Part shown: positions 1 through 12,166 of the stretch, one piece after another | Layout of the letters: each line of letters starts with the position of its first letter | How positions within the stretch are numbered: position 1 is the first letter of the stretch | From: Baylisascaris procyonis | Lineage: Eukaryota; Nematoda; Chromadorea; Rhabditida; Ascarididae | DNA length: 64,000 nucleotides | Direction: 5' to 3' | NCBI GenBank assembly: GCA_037389465.1 | Contig: JAZARR010000129.1 | Coordinates: 98,343-162,342, forward strand | Notes under the pieces: generated by a model | Database searches by the model: none | What the model saw: only the letters and a program-made list of their open reading frames with translations | What the model was told of the DNA's origin: nothing | Translations under genes and position numbers: made by a program

Positions 1-60
1 TTTCAATTTTACTACATGAAACGTGCTTTCCGGTAGCTCAACAATTATCTATTTATCCCT

Positions 61-105
61 GATTTCAGCAAAAATGCTCAGATTTCATGTTCACGTGCTG
101 AAATC
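61..105. repeat. Short inverted repeat, 10-bp arms
   Basis: GATTTCAGCA at 61-70 is the exact reverse complement of TGCTGAAATC at 96-105, leaving a 25-base loop. The arms do not extend by a further base pair on either side. The loop and right arm contain CACGTG (92-97). A 10-bp perfect stem may arise by chance in AT-rich sequence, so no function is claimed. Confidence 0.4.
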
Positions 106-650
106 TGCAAATGGTGCAATTAATATTGCTGTTGAGAGAAATAAGACTGGAGAGAACTACTTGCTCAGTGTCAGTATTTGGTCTCTCCACCGTGGATGAT
201 TGCAGCTATTAGGTGTCTTCCATTGAGAACAAGTTCTAACTGATTGCTCGAAAAGTTAAAATGAACAAGTGTGCTGTGCGTTCGTTGCTTACAATGTAAC
301 TAATTCACGAACACACTTATATATGCAAGTTGTATTATCAAAAGTGTAATGGATCCTCAGGAGCACGCGAATGTTTGCAAGAAACACAAATGTTTCACTA
401 ACCAATGCAATTCCTTCGTAACCAGGATCGTGACAATTCTCTGGAGTGGCTTGGAATAAGAGCCTGCAAAAATTAGTCTGCCAAATTTCCTTTTTTCAAT
501 GGTTACTTCCAAAATGAAACTTATCTATTATAAATATGTCTATTCTTCCATACATTGTAGAAAGCCAATAATTCTTTCTGCTTTTCCAGGTCAATATAAA
601 ACATTGAGTTCTTTAATATTTTTGTCCAAAAATGCAAGGTGGCGTCATTA

Positions 651-662
651 CGCTCATGCGCG
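651..662 (+). promoter_or_regulatory. NRF1-like motif at the array boundary
   Basis: The 12 bases CGCTCATGCGCG match the known NRF1 palindrome YGCGCATGCGCR at 11 of 12 positions, the mismatch being T at the fourth base. It sits in a CpG-rich patch (about 641-665) in otherwise AT-rich flank, some 40 bp before the first repeat unit. NRF1 sites are common in CpG-rich vertebrate promoters, so this may mark a promoter or the remnant of a CpG-rich element. No transcript evidence is visible, and the match may be fortuitous. Confidence 0.2.
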
Positions 663-669
663 TGCATCT

Positions 670-704
670 CTTCACTGTTGCTTCCCCTTGCTGGAGGGCC
701 ACAC
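670..704 (+). repeat. Junction of flank and array, with degenerate unit sequence
   Basis: The 7 bases GCCACAC at 698-704 are the exact tail of an E-type unit (CTTCAACAGTGCCACAC), so the array begins with a truncated unit. Upstream, 670-686 (CTTCACTGTTGCTTCCC) matches the C-type unit at 11 of 17 bases, but 687-697 does not continue the periodicity. The 670-686 segment may be a decayed outermost unit or the unique sequence from which the unit arose; chance similarity is also possible. The first complete unit is at 705-721 (C type), followed by a B-type unit at 722-738. Confidence 0.45.
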
Positions 705-1314
705 CTTCAACAGTGCGTCGCCTTCAACAGCGCCTCACCTTCAACAGTGCGTCTCCTTCAACAGCGCCTCACCTTCAACAGTGCGTCGTCTTCAACAGTG
801 CGCCGCCTTCAACAGTGCCACACGTTCAACAGTGCGTCGTCTTCAACAGCGCCTCACCTTCAACAGTGCGTCTCCTTCAACAGCGCCTCACCTTCAACAG
901 TGCGTCGTCTTCAACAGCGCCTCACCTTCAACAGTGCGTCGCCTTCAGCAGTGCCTCACCTTCAACAGTGCGTCGCCTTCAACAGCGCCTCACGTTCAAG
1001 AGTGCCTCACCTTCAACAGTGCGTCGTCTTCAACAGCGCCTCACCTTGAACAGTGCCTCACCTTCAACAGTGCGTCGTCTTCAACAGCGCCTCACCTTCA
1101 ACAGTGCGTCGCCTTCAACAGTGCCTCACCTTCAACAGTGCGTCGTCTTCAACAGCGCCTCACCTTCAACAGTGCGTCGTCTTCAACAGCGCCTCACCTT
1201 CAACAGTGCGTCGCCTTCAAGAGTGCCTTACCTTCAACAGTGCGTCGTCTTCAACACCGCCTCACCTTCAATTGTGCGTCGTCTTCAACAGTGCGTCGCC
1301 TTCAAGAGCGCCTC

Positions 1315-2198
1315 ACCTTCAACAGTGCGTCGTCTTCAACAGTGCCTCACCTTCAACAGTGCGCCGTCTTCAACAGCGCCTCACCTTTAACAGTGCGTCG
1401 CCTTCAACAGTGCCTCACCTTCAACAGTGCGTCGTCTTCAACAGCGCCTCACCTTCAACAGTGCGTCGTCTTCAACAGTGCGTCTCCTTCAACAGCGCCT
1501 CACCTTCAACAGTGCGTCGTCTTCAACAGCGCCTCACCTTCAACAGTGCGTCGTCTTCAACAGTGCGTCGCCTTCAACAGTGCCTCACCTTCAACAGTGC
1601 GTCGTCTTCAACAGCGCCTCACCCTCAACAGTGCGTCGTCTTCAACAGTGCTTCGCCTTCAACAGTGCCACACCTTCAACAGTGCGTCGCCTTCAACAGT
1701 GCCTCACCTTCAACAGTGCGTCGTCTTCAACAGCGCCTCACCTTCAACAGTGCGTCGTCTTCAACAGTGCTTCGCCTTCAACAGTGCCACACCTTCAACA
1801 GTGCGTCGCCCTCAACAGTGCGTCGTCTTCAACAGCGCCTCACCTTCAACAGTCCGTCGTCTTCCACAGTGCGTCGCCTTCAACAGTGCCACACCTTCAA
1901 CAGTGCGTCGCCTTCAACAGTGCGCCGCCTTCAACAGTGCCACACCTTCAACAGTGCGTCGTCTTCAACAGCGCCTCACCTTCAACAGTGCGTCTCCTTC
2001 AACAGCGCCTCACCTTCAACAGTGCGTCGTCTTCAACAGCGCCTCACCTTCAACAGTGCGTCGCCTTCAGCAGTGCCTCACCTTCAACAGTGCGTCGCCT
2101 TCAACAGCGCCTCACGTTCAAGAGTGCCTCACCTTCAACAGTGCGTCGTCTTCAACAGCGCCTCACCTTGAACAGTGCGTCGCCTTCAAGAGTGCCTT
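1315..2198 (+). repeat. 884-bp tandem block, first copy
   Basis: This block of 52 units (52 x 17 = 884 bp) is repeated immediately downstream at 2199-3082. Matching landmarks 884 bp apart include GCGCCGTCTT (1361 and 2245), the TTTAAC stop-bearing unit (1388 and 2272) and CCTTGAAC (stop at 2169 and 3053). The pairwise match runs from 1315/2199 to about 2225/3109. I saw no difference in the translated match over 1427-2225, so the duplication is probably recent or recently converted. The block includes a segment, about 1912-2177, that also resembles 790-1055 at an offset of 1122 bp (66 units). Confidence 0.85.
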
Positions 2199-3082
2199 AC
2201 CTTCAACAGTGCGTCGTCTTCAACAGTGCCTCACCTTCAACAGTGCGCCGTCTTCAACAGCGCCTCACCTTTAACAGTGCGTCGCCTTCAACAGTGCCTC
2301 ACCTTCAACAGTGCGTCGTCTTCAACAGCGCCTCACCTTCAACAGTGCGTCGTCTTCAACAGTGCGTCTCCTTCAACAGCGCCTCACCTTCAACAGTGCG
2401 TCGTCTTCAACAGCGCCTCACCTTCAACAGTGCGTCGTCTTCAACAGTGCGTCGCCTTCAACAGTGCCTCACCTTCAACAGTGCGTCGTCTTCAACAGCG
2501 CCTCACCCTCAACAGTGCGTCGTCTTCAACAGTGCTTCGCCTTCAACAGTGCCACACCTTCAACAGTGCGTCGCCTTCAACAGTGCCTCACCTTCAACAG
2601 TGCGTCGTCTTCAACAGCGCCTCACCTTCAACAGTGCGTCGTCTTCAACAGTGCTTCGCCTTCAACAGTGCCACACCTTCAACAGTGCGTCGCCCTCAAC
2701 AGTGCGTCGTCTTCAACAGCGCCTCACCTTCAACAGTCCGTCGTCTTCCACAGTGCGTCGCCTTCAACAGTGCCACACCTTCAACAGTGCGTCGCCTTCA
2801 ACAGTGCGCCGCCTTCAACAGTGCCACACCTTCAACAGTGCGTCGTCTTCAACAGCGCCTCACCTTCAACAGTGCGTCTCCTTCAACAGCGCCTCACCTT
2901 CAACAGTGCGTCGTCTTCAACAGCGCCTCACCTTCAACAGTGCGTCGCCTTCAGCAGTGCCTCACCTTCAACAGTGCGTCGCCTTCAACAGCGCCTCACG
3001 TTCAAGAGTGCCTCACCTTCAACAGTGCGTCGTCTTCAACAGCGCCTCACCTTGAACAGTGCGTCGCCTTCAAGAGTGCCTT
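2199..3082 (+). repeat. 884-bp tandem block, second copy
   Basis: This is the second copy of the 52-unit block at 1315-2198. The match ends just downstream, at 2226/3110, where CAACAG in one copy faces CAACAC in the other. The sequence after this copy (from about 3058) instead resembles 1205-1361 at an offset of 1853 bp (109 units), sharing the rare CAACACCGCC and CAATTGTGCG units. That is the mosaic expected of unequal exchange between misaligned arrays. Confidence 0.85.
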
Positions 3083-4660
3083 ACCTTCAACAGTGCGTCG
3101 TCTTCAACACCGCCTCACCTTCAATTGTGCGTCGTCTTCAACAGTGCGTCGCCTTCAAGAGCGCCTCACCTTCAACAGTGCGTCGTCTTCAACAGTGCCT
3201 CACCTTCAACAGTGCGTCGTCTTCAAGAGTGCTTCGACTTCAACAGTGCCACACCTTCAACAGTGCGTCGCCCTCAACAGTGCGCCGTCTTCAACAGTGC
3301 CACACCTTCAACAGTGCGTCGCCCTCAACAGTGCGCCGTCTTCAACAGTGCCACACCTTCAACAGTGCGTCACCTTCAACAGTGCGTCGTCTTCAACAGC
3401 GCCTCACCTTCAACAGTGCGTCGTCTTCAACAGTGCTTCGACTTCAACAGTGCCACACCTTCAACAGTGCGTCGCCCTCAACAGTGCGCCGTCTTCAACA
3501 GTGCCACACCTTCAACAGTGCGTCGCCTTCAACAGTGCGTCGTCTTCAACAGCGCCTCGCCTTCAACACTGCGTCTCCTTCAACAGCGCCTCACCTTCAA
3601 CAGTGCGTCGTCTTCAACAGTGCCTCACATTCAACAGTGCGTCGCCTTCAACAGTGCCACACCTTCAACAGTGCGTCGCCTTCAACAGTGCGTCGTCTTC
3701 AACAGCGCCTCACCTTCAACAGTGCGTCGTCTTCAACAGTGCGTCGTCTTCAACAGCGCCTCACCTTCAACAGTGCGTCGTCTTCAACAGTGCGTCGTCT
3801 TCAACAGCGCCTCGCCTTCAACACTGCGTCTCCTTCAACACCGCCTCACCTTCAACAGTGCGTCGTCTTCAACAGTGCCTCACATTCAACAGTGCGTCGT
3901 CTTCAACAGCGCCTCACCTTCAACAGTGCGTCGTCTTCAACAGTGCGTCGCCTTCAACAGTGCCTCACATTCAACAGTGCGTCGTCTTCAACGCGCCTCA
4001 CCTTCAACAGTGCGTCGTCTTCAACAGTGCGTCGCCTTCAACAGCGCCACACCTTCAACAGTGCGTCGCCTTCAACAGTGCGTCGTCTTCAACAGCGCCT
4101 CACCTTCAACAGCGCCTCACCTTCAACAGTGCGTCTCCTTCAACAGCGCCTCACCTTCAACAGTGCGTCGCCTTCAACAGTGCCTCACCTTCAACAGTGC
4201 GTCGTCTCCAACAGCGCCTCACCTTCAACAGTGCGTCGTCTTCAACAGTGCGTCGCCTTCAACAGTGCCACACCTTCAACAGTGCCTCGCCTTCAACAGT
4301 GCGTCGTCTTCAAGAGTGCCTCACCTTCAACAGTGCGTCGTCTTCAACAGCGCCTCACCTTCAACAGTGCGTCGCCTTCAACAGTGCCTCACCTTCAACA
4401 GTGCGTCGTCTTCAACAGCGCCTCACCTTCAACAGTGCGTCGTCTTCAACAGCGCCTCACCTTCAACAATGCGTCGTCTTCAACAGCGCCTCACCTTCAA
4501 CAGTGCGTCGCCTTCAACAGCGCCTCACCTTCAACAGTGCGTCTCCTTCAACAGCGCCTCACCTTCAACAGCGCGTCGTCTTCAACAGCGGCTCACCTTC
4601 AACAGTGCGTCGCCTTCAACAGTGCCACACCTTCAACAGTGCGTCCTCTTCAAGAGTGCC

Positions 4661-5316
4661 TCACCTTCAACAGTGCGTCGCCTTCAACAGCGCCTTACCT
4701 TCAACAGTGCGTCGGCTTCAACAGCGCCTCACCTTCAACATTGCGTCGTCTTCAACAGTGCGTCACCTTCAACAGTGCGTCGTCTTCAACAGTGCTCACC
4801 TTCAACAATGCGTCGTCTCCAACAGCGCCTCACCTTCAACAGTGCTTCTCCTTCAACAGCGCCTCACCTTCAACATTGCGTCGTCTTCAACAGCGCCTCA
4901 CCTTCAACAGTGCGTCGTCTTCAACAGTGCGTCGTCTTCAACAGCGCCTCACCTTCAACAGTGCGTCTCCTTCAACAGTGCCTCACCTTCACCAGTGCGT
5001 CGTCTTCAACAGCGCCTCACCTTCAACAGTGCCTCACCTTCAACAGTGCGTCGTCTTCAACAGCGCCTCACCTTCAACAGTGCGTCGCCTTCAACAGTGC
5101 CTCACCTTCAACAGTCCGTCGTCTTCAACAGCGCCTCACCTTCAACGGTGCGTCGTCTTCAACAGCGCCTCACCTTCAACAGCGCGTCGCCTTCAAGAGT
5201 GCCTTACCTTCAACAGTGCGTCGTCTTCAACACCGCCTCACCTTCAATAGTGCGTCGTCTTCAACAGTGCGTCGCCTTCAAGAGTGCCTCACCTTCAACA
5301 GTGCGTCGTCTTCAAC
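4661..5316 (+). repeat. Composite marker block, copy 1 (offset 1580 bp)
   Basis: This block carries a distinctive order of rare units: GTCGGC (about 4711), CAACATTGCG, the 16-bp unit ending GTGCTCACC (4791-4800), GTGCCTTAC, CAACACCGCC and the stop-bearing CTTCAATAG (stop at 5248-5250), then CTTCAAGAGTGCCTCAC. The same order recurs at 6241-6895. The offset is 1580 bp in the first half and 1579 bp after a one-base deletion in the second copy, close to 93 units. Point differences include CACCAGTGCG near 4990 against CAACAGTGCG. Confidence 0.75.
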
Positions 5317-6240
5317 AGTGCCTCACCTTCAACAGTGCGTCGTCTTCAACAGCGCCTCACCTTCAACAGTGCGTCGCCTTCAACAGTGCCTCACCTTCAA
5401 CAGTGCGTCGTCTTCAACAGCGCCTCACCTTCAACAGTGCGCCGTCTTCAACAGTGCGTCTCCTTCAACAGCGCCCCACCTTCAACAGTGCGTCGTCTTC
5501 AACAGCGCCTCACCTTCAACAGTGCGTCGTCTTCAACAGTGCGTCGCCTTCAACAGTGCCTCACCTTCAACAGTGCGTCGTCTTCAACAGTGCCTCACCT
5601 TCAACAGTGCCACACCTTCAACAGTGCGTCGTCTTCAACAGTGCGTCGCCTTCAACAGCGCCTCACCTTCAAGAGTGCGTCGTCTTCAACAGTGCTTCGC
5701 CTTCAACAGTGCCACACCTTCAACAGTGCGTCGCCATCAACGGTGCGTCGTCTTCAACAGCGCCTCACCTTCAACAGTGCGTCTTCTTCAACAGTGCGTC
5801 GCCTTCAACAGTGCCACACCTTCAACAGTGCGTCGTCTTCAACAGTGCGTCGCCTTCAACAGTGCCACACCTTCAACAGTGCGGCGCCTTCAACAGTGCC
5901 TCACCTTCAACAGTGCCACACCTTCAACAGTGCGTCGTCTTCAACAGTGCGTCGCCTTCAACAGCGCCTCACCTTCAACAGTGCGTCGTCTTCAACAGCG
6001 CCTCACTTTCAACAGTGCGTCGTCTTCAACAGCGCCTCACCTTCAACAATGCGTCGTTTTCAACAGCGCCTCACCTTCAACAGTGCGTCGCCTTCAACAG
6101 CGCCTCACCTTCAACAGTGCGTCTCCTTCAACAGCGCCTCACCTTCAACAGTGCGTCGCCTTCAACAGTGCCACACCTTCAACAGTGCGTCGTCTTCAAG
6201 AGTGCCTCACCTTCAACAGTGCGTCGTCTTCAACAGCGCC

Positions 6241-6895
6241 TCACCTTCAACAGTGCGTCGCCTTCAACAGCGCCTCACCTTCAACAGTGCGTCGGCTTCA
6301 ACAGCGCCTCACCTTCAACATTGCGTCGTCTTCAACAGTGCGTCGCCTTCAACAGTGCGTCGTCTTCAACAGTGCTCACCTTCAACAATGCGTCGTCTTC
6401 AACAGCGCCTCACCTTCAACAGTGCGTCTCCTTCAACAGCGCCTCACCTTCAACATTGCGTCGTCTTCAACAGCGCCTCACCTTCAACAGTGCGTCGTCT
6501 TCAACAGTGCGTCGTCTTCAACAGCGCCTCACCTTCAACGGTGCGTCTCCCTCAACAGTGCTCACCTTCAACAGTGCGTCGTCTTCAACAGCGCCTCACC
6601 TTCAACAGTGCCTCACCTTCAACAGTGCGTCGTCTTCAACAGCGCCTCACCTTCAACAGTGCGTCGCCTTCAACAGTGCCTCACCTTCAACAGTGCGTCG
6701 TCTTCAACAGCGCCTCACCTTCAACAGTGCGTCGTCTTCAACAGCGCCTCACCTTCAACAGTGCGTCGCCTTCAAGAGTGCCTTACCTTCAACAGTGCGT
6801 CGTCTTCAACACCGCCTCACCTTCAATAGTGCGTCGTCTTCAACAGTGCGTCGCCTTCAAGAGTGCCTCACCTTCAACAGTGCGTCGTCTTCAAC
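6241..6895 (+). repeat. Composite marker block, copy 2
   Basis: This repeats the rare-unit order of 4661-5316, with the 16-bp GTGCTCACC unit at 6371-6380 and the CAATAG stop at 6827-6829. It has an extra one-base deletion near 6559 (a second GTGCTCACC unit), absent from copy 1. Parts of the same marker set recur near 10,030-10,160 and 13,560-13,680, so this haplotype was copied more than twice. Confidence 0.75.
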
Positions 6896-9800
6896 AGCGC
6901 CTCACCTTCAACAGTGCGTCGTCTTCAACAGTGCGTCGCCTTCAACAGTGCCTCACCTTCAACAGTGCGTCGTCTTCAGCAGCGCCTCACCTTCAACAGT
7001 GCGTCGTCAACAGTGCTTCGCCTTCAACAGTGCCACATCTTCAACAGTGCGTCGCCCTCAACAGTGCGTCGTCTTCAACAGCGCCTCACCTTCAACAGTG
7101 CGTCGTCTTCAACAGTGCGTCGCCTTCAACAGTGCCACACCTTCAACAATGCGTCGCCTTCAACAGTGCGTCGTCTTCAACAGCGCCTCAATTTCAACAG
7201 TGCGTCGTCTTCAACAGTGCGTCGCCTTCAACAGTGCCACACCTTCAACAGTGCGTCGTCTTCAACAGTGCGTCGCCTTCAACAGTGCCACACCTTCAAC
7301 AGTGCGTCGCCTTCAACAGTGCGTCGTCTTCAAGAGTGCCTCGCCTTCAACAGTGCGTGGTCTTCAACAGCGCCTCACCTTCAACAGTGCGTCGCCTTCA
7401 ACAGTGCTTCACCTTCAACAGTGCGTCGTCTTCAACAGCGCCTCACTTTCAACAGTGCGTCGTCTTCAACAGCGCCTCATCTCAACAGTGCGTCGTCTTC
7501 AACAGCGCCTCACCTTCAACAATGCGTCGTCTTCAACAGTGCCTCACCTTCAACAGTGCGTCGCCTTCAACAGCGCCTCACCTTCAACAGTGCGTCGTCT
7601 TCAACAGCGCCTCACCTTCAACAGTGCGTCGTCTTCAACAGCGCCTCACCTTCAACAATGCGTCGTCTTCAACAGCGCCTCACCTTCAACAGTGCGTCGC
7701 CTTCAACAGCGCCTCACCTTCAACAGTGCGTCTCCTTCAACAGTGCCTCACCTTCAACAGTGCGTCGTCTTCAACAGCGCCTCACCTTCAACAGTGCGTC
7801 GTCTTCAACAGTGCGTCGCCTTCAACAGTGCCTCACATTCAACAGTGCGTCGTCTTCAACAGCGCCTCACCTTCAACAGTGCGTCGTCTTCAACAGTGCG
7901 TCGCCTTCAACAGTGCCACACCTTCAACAATGCGTCGTCTTCAACAGCGCCTCACCTTCAACAGTGCGTCTCCTTCAACAGTGCCTCACCTTCAACAGTG
8001 CGTCGTCTTCAACAGCGCGTCACCTTCAACAGTGCGTCGTCTTCAACAGTGCGTCGCCTTCAACAGTGCCTCACATTCAACAGTGCGTCGTCTTCAACAG
8101 CGCCTCACCTTCAACAGTGCGTCGTCTTCAACAGTGCGTCGCCTTCAACAGTGCCACACCTTCAACAGTGCGTCGCCTTCAACAGTGCGTCGTCTTCAAC
8201 AGCGCCTCACCTTCAACAGTGCGTCGTCTTCAACAGTGCGTCGCCTTCAACAGTGCCTCACATTCAACAGTGCGTCGTCTTCAACAGCGCCTCACCTTCA
8301 ACAGTGCGTCGTCTTCAACAGTGCGTCGTCTTCAACAGCGCCTCACCTTCAACAATGCGTCGTCTTCAACAGCGCCTCACCTTCAACAGTGCGTCGCCTT
8401 CAACAGTGCCACACCTTCAACAGTGCGTCGCCTTCAACAGTGCGTCGTCTTCAACAGCGCCTCACCTTCAACAGTGCGTCGTCTTCAACAGTGCGTCGCC
8501 TTCAACAGTGCCTCACATTCAACAGTGCGTCGTCTTCAACAGCGCCTCACCTTCAACAGTGCGTCGTCTTCAACAGTGCGTCGTCTTCAACAGCGCCTCA
8601 CCTTCAACAATGCGTCGTCTTCAACAGCGCCTCACCTTCAACAGTGCGTCGCCTTCAACAGCGCCTCACCTTCAACAGTGCGTCGTCTTCAACAGTGCGT
8701 CGTCTTCAACAGCGCCTCACCTTCAACAATGCGTCGTCTTCAACAGCGCCTCACCTTCAACAGTGCGTCGCCTTCAACAGCGCCTCACCTTCAACAGTGC
8801 GTCGTCTTCAACAGTGCGTCGCCTTCAACAGTGCCTCACCTTCAACAGTGCGTCGTCTTCAACAGCGCCTCACCTTCAACAGTGCGTCGTCTTCAACAGT
8901 GCGTCGCCTTCAACAGTGCCTCACATTCAACAGTGCGTCGTCTTCAACAGCGCCTCACCTTCAACAGTGCGTCGTCTTCAACAGTGCGTCGCCTTCAGCA
9001 GTGCCACACCTTCAACAGTGCGTCGCCTTCAACAGTGCGTCGTCTTCAACAGCGCCTCACCTTCAACAGTGCGTCGTCTTCAACAGTGCGTCGCCTTCAA
9101 CAGTGCCACACCTTCAACAGTGCGTCGCCTTCAACAGTGCCTCACCTTCAACAGTGCGTCGTCTTCAACAGCGCCTCACCTTCAACAGTGCGTCTCCTTC
9201 AACAGCGCCTCACCTTCAACAGTGCGTCGCCTCCAACAGTGCCTCACCTTCAACAGTGCGTCGTCTTCAACAGCGCCTCACCTTCAACAGTGCGTCGTCT
9301 TCAACAGTGCGTCGCCTTCAACAGTGCCACACCTTCAACAGTGCGTCGCCTTCAACAGTGCGTCGTCTTCAACAGAGTGCCTCACCTTCAACAGTGCGTC
9401 GTCTTCAACAGCGCCTCACCTTCAACAGTGCGTCGCCTTCAACAGTGCCTCACCTTCAACAGTGCGTCGTCTTCAACAGCGCCTCACCTTCAACAGTGCG
9501 TCGTCTTCAACAGCGCCTCACCTTCAACAATGCGTCGTCTTCAACAGCGCCTTCACCTTCAACAGTGCGTCGCCTTCAACAGCGCCTCACCTTCAACAGT
9601 GCGTCTCTTCAACAGTTCAACAGCGCCTCACCTTCAACAGCGCGTCGTCTTCAACAGCGCCTCACCTTCAACAGTGCGTCGCCTTCAACAGTGCCACACC
9701 TTCAACAGTGCGTCGTCTTCAACAGCGCCTCACCTTCAACAGTGCGTCGCCTTCAACAGCGCCTCAAAATTCAACAATGCGTCGGCTTCAACAGCGCCTC

Positions 9801-10216
9801 ACCTTCAACATTGCGTCGTCTTCAACAGTGCGTCGCCTTCAACAGTGCGTCGTCTTCAACAGTGCTCACCTTCAACAGTGCGTCGTCTTCAACATCGCCT
9901 CACCTTCAACAGTGCGTCGCCTTCAACAGTGCCTCACCTTCAACAGTGCGTCGTCTTCAACAGCGCCTCACCTTCAACAGTGCGTCGTCTTCAACAGCGC
10001 CTCACCTTCAACAGTGCGTCGTCTTCAACAGCGCCTCACCTTCAACAGTGCGTCGCCTTCAAGAGTGCCTTACCTTCAACAGTGCGTCGTCTTCAACACC
10101 GCCTCACCTTCAATAGTGCGTCGTCTTCAACAGTGCGTCGCCTTCAAGAGTGCCTCACCTTCAACAGTGCGTCGTGTTCAACAGCGCCTCACCTTCAACA
10201 GTGCGTCGTCTTCAGC

Positions 10217-11025
10217 AGTGCCTCACCTTCAACAGTGCGTCGTCTTCAACAGCGCCTCACCTTCAACAGTGCGTCGTCTTCAACAGTGCGTCGCCTTCAA
10301 CAGTGCCTCACATTCAACAGTGCGTCGTCTTCAACAGCGCCTCACCTTCAACAGTGCGTCGTCTTCAACAGTGCGTCGCCTTCAGCAGTGCCACACCTTC
10401 AACAGTGCGTCGCCTTCAACAGTGCGTCGTCTTCAACAGCGCCTCACCTTCAACAGTGCGTCGTCTTCAACAGTGCGTCGCCTTCAACAGTGCCACACCT
10501 TCAACAGTGCGTCGCCTTCAACAGTGCCTCACCTTCAACAGTGCGTCGTCTTCAACAGCGCCTCACCTTCAACAGTGCGTCTCCTTCAACAGCGCCTCAC
10601 CTTCAACAGTGCGTCGCCTTCAACAGTGCCTCACCTTCAACAGTGCGTCGTCTCCAACAGCGCCTCACCTTCAACAGTGCGTCGTCTTCAACAGTGCGTC
10701 GCCTTCAACAGTGCCACACCTTCAACAGTGCGTCGCCTTCAACAGTGCGTCGTCTTCAAGAGTGCCTCACCTTCAACAGTGCGTGGTCTTCAACAGCGCC
10801 TCACCTTCAACAGTGCGTCGCCTTCAACAGTGCCTCACCTTCAACAGTGCGTCGTCTTCAACAGCGCCTCACCTTCAACAGTGCGTCGCCTTCAACAGTG
10901 CCTCACCTTCAACAGTGCGTCGTCTTCAACAGCGCCTCACCTTCAACAGTGCGTCGTCTTCAACAGCGCCTCACCTTCAACAATGCGTCGTCTTCAACAG
11001 CGCCTCACCTTCAACAGTGCGTCGT
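10217..11025 (+). repeat. 952-bp-offset duplicated block, copy 1
   Basis: About 809 bp here match 11169-11977 at an offset of exactly 952 bp (56 units). Shared landmarks are CACATTCAAC (10311/11263), TTCAGCAG (10381/11333), GTCTCCAAC (10651/11603), GCGTGGTC (10781/11733) and CAACAATGCG (about 10980/11932). The copies diverge at about 11025/11977, where GTCGTC faces GTCGCC. Confidence 0.8.
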
Positions 11026-11168
11026 CTTCAACAGTGCGTCGTCTTCAACAGCGCCTCACCTTCAACAATGCGTCGTCTTCAACAGCGCCTCACCTTCAAC
11101 AGTGCGTCGCCTTCAACAGCGCCTCACCTTCAACAGTGCGTCGTCTTCAACAGTGCGTCGCCTTCAAC

Positions 11169-11977
11169 AGTGCCTCACCTTCAACAGTGCGTCGTCTTCA
11201 ACAGCGCCTCACCTTCAACAGTGCGTCGTCTTCAACAGTGCGTCGCCTTCAACAGTGCCTCACATTCAACAGTGCGTCGTCTTCAACAGCGCCTCACCTT
11301 CAACAGTGCGTCGTCTTCAACAGTGCGTCGCCTTCAGCAGTGCCACACCTTCAACAGTGCGTCGCCTTCAACAGTGCGTCGTCTTCAACAGCGCCTCACC
11401 TTCAACAGTGCGTCGTCTTCAACAGTGAGTCGCCTTCAACAGTGCCACACCTTCAACAGTGCGTCGCCTTCAACAGTGCCTCACCTTCAACAGTGCGTCG
11501 TCTTCAACAGCGCCTCACCTTCAACAGTGCGTCTCCTTCAACAGCGCCTCACCTTCAACAGTGCGTCGCCTTCAACAGTGCCTCACCTTCAACAGTGCGT
11601 CGTCTCCAACAGCGCCTCACCTTCAACAGTGCGTCGTCTTCAACAGTGCGTCGCCTTCAACAGTGCCACACCTTCAACAGTGCGTCGCCTTCAACAGTGC
11701 GTCGTCTTCAAGAGTGCCTCACCTTCAACAGTGCGTGGTCTTCAACAGCGCCTCACCTTCAACAGTGCGTCGCCTTCAACAGTGCCTCACCTTCAACAGT
11801 GCGTCGTCTTCAACAGCGCCTCACCTTCAACAGTGCGTCGCCTTCAACAGTGCCTCACCTTCAACAGTGCGTCGTCTTCAACAGCGCCTCACCTTCAACA
11901 GTGCGTCGTCTTCAACAGCGCCTCACCTTCAACAATGCGTCGTCTTCAACAGCGCCTCACCTTCAACAGTGCGTCGC
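11169..11977 (+). repeat. 952-bp-offset duplicated block, copy 2
   Basis: This is the partner of 10217-11025. The clearest difference I found is a single substitution, CGTCGCC to AGTCGCC, which turns GTGCGT into GTGAGT and creates the stop triplet ending at 11428. About 143 bp of differing units lie between the copies, so the original duplication may have been a 952-bp tandem whose joint was later overwritten. Confidence 0.8.
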
Positions 11978-12166
11978 CTTCAACAGCGCCTCACCTTCAA
12001 CAGTGCGTCTCCTTCAACAGCGCCTCACCTTCAACAGCGCGTCGTCTTCAACAGCGCCTCACCTTCAACAGTGCGTCGCCTTCAACAGTGCCACACCTTC
12101 AACAGTGCGTCGTCTTCAACAGCGCCTCACCTTCAACAGTGCGTCGCCTTCAACAGCGCCTCAAAA

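Larger units (their letters stand above)
1..697. other. Unique AT-rich flank left of the satellite array
   Basis: This is non-repetitive, AT-rich sequence with stop codons in all frames over most of its length. I found no convincing gene, RNA gene or recognisable transposon in it. Visible details are a 10-bp inverted repeat (61-70 and 96-105), an E-box-type CACGTG at 92-97, a TATA-like run near 318-324, a pyrimidine tract ending in CAG at 571-589, and a CpG-rich patch at about 641-665 just before the array. An ATG at 499 opens a frame that runs into the array, but its roughly 70 flank residues resemble nothing I recognise. The flank could be a fragment of an old dispersed repeat; a repeat-library search would be needed to tell. 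Confidence 0.8.

Noticed and set aside
1..697. A tRNA or other structured RNA gene in the flank
   Set aside because: I found no A-box/B-box pair or cloverleaf. The only clear stem is the 10-bp inverted repeat with a 25-base loop.
499..2274. ATG-started frame running from the flank into the array (591 codons)
   Set aside because: The roughly 70 flank-encoded residues match no family I recognise and show no signal peptide or domain. The remainder is repeat, and the stop at 2274 is a chance TTTAAC variant. No ribosome or transcript evidence is visible.
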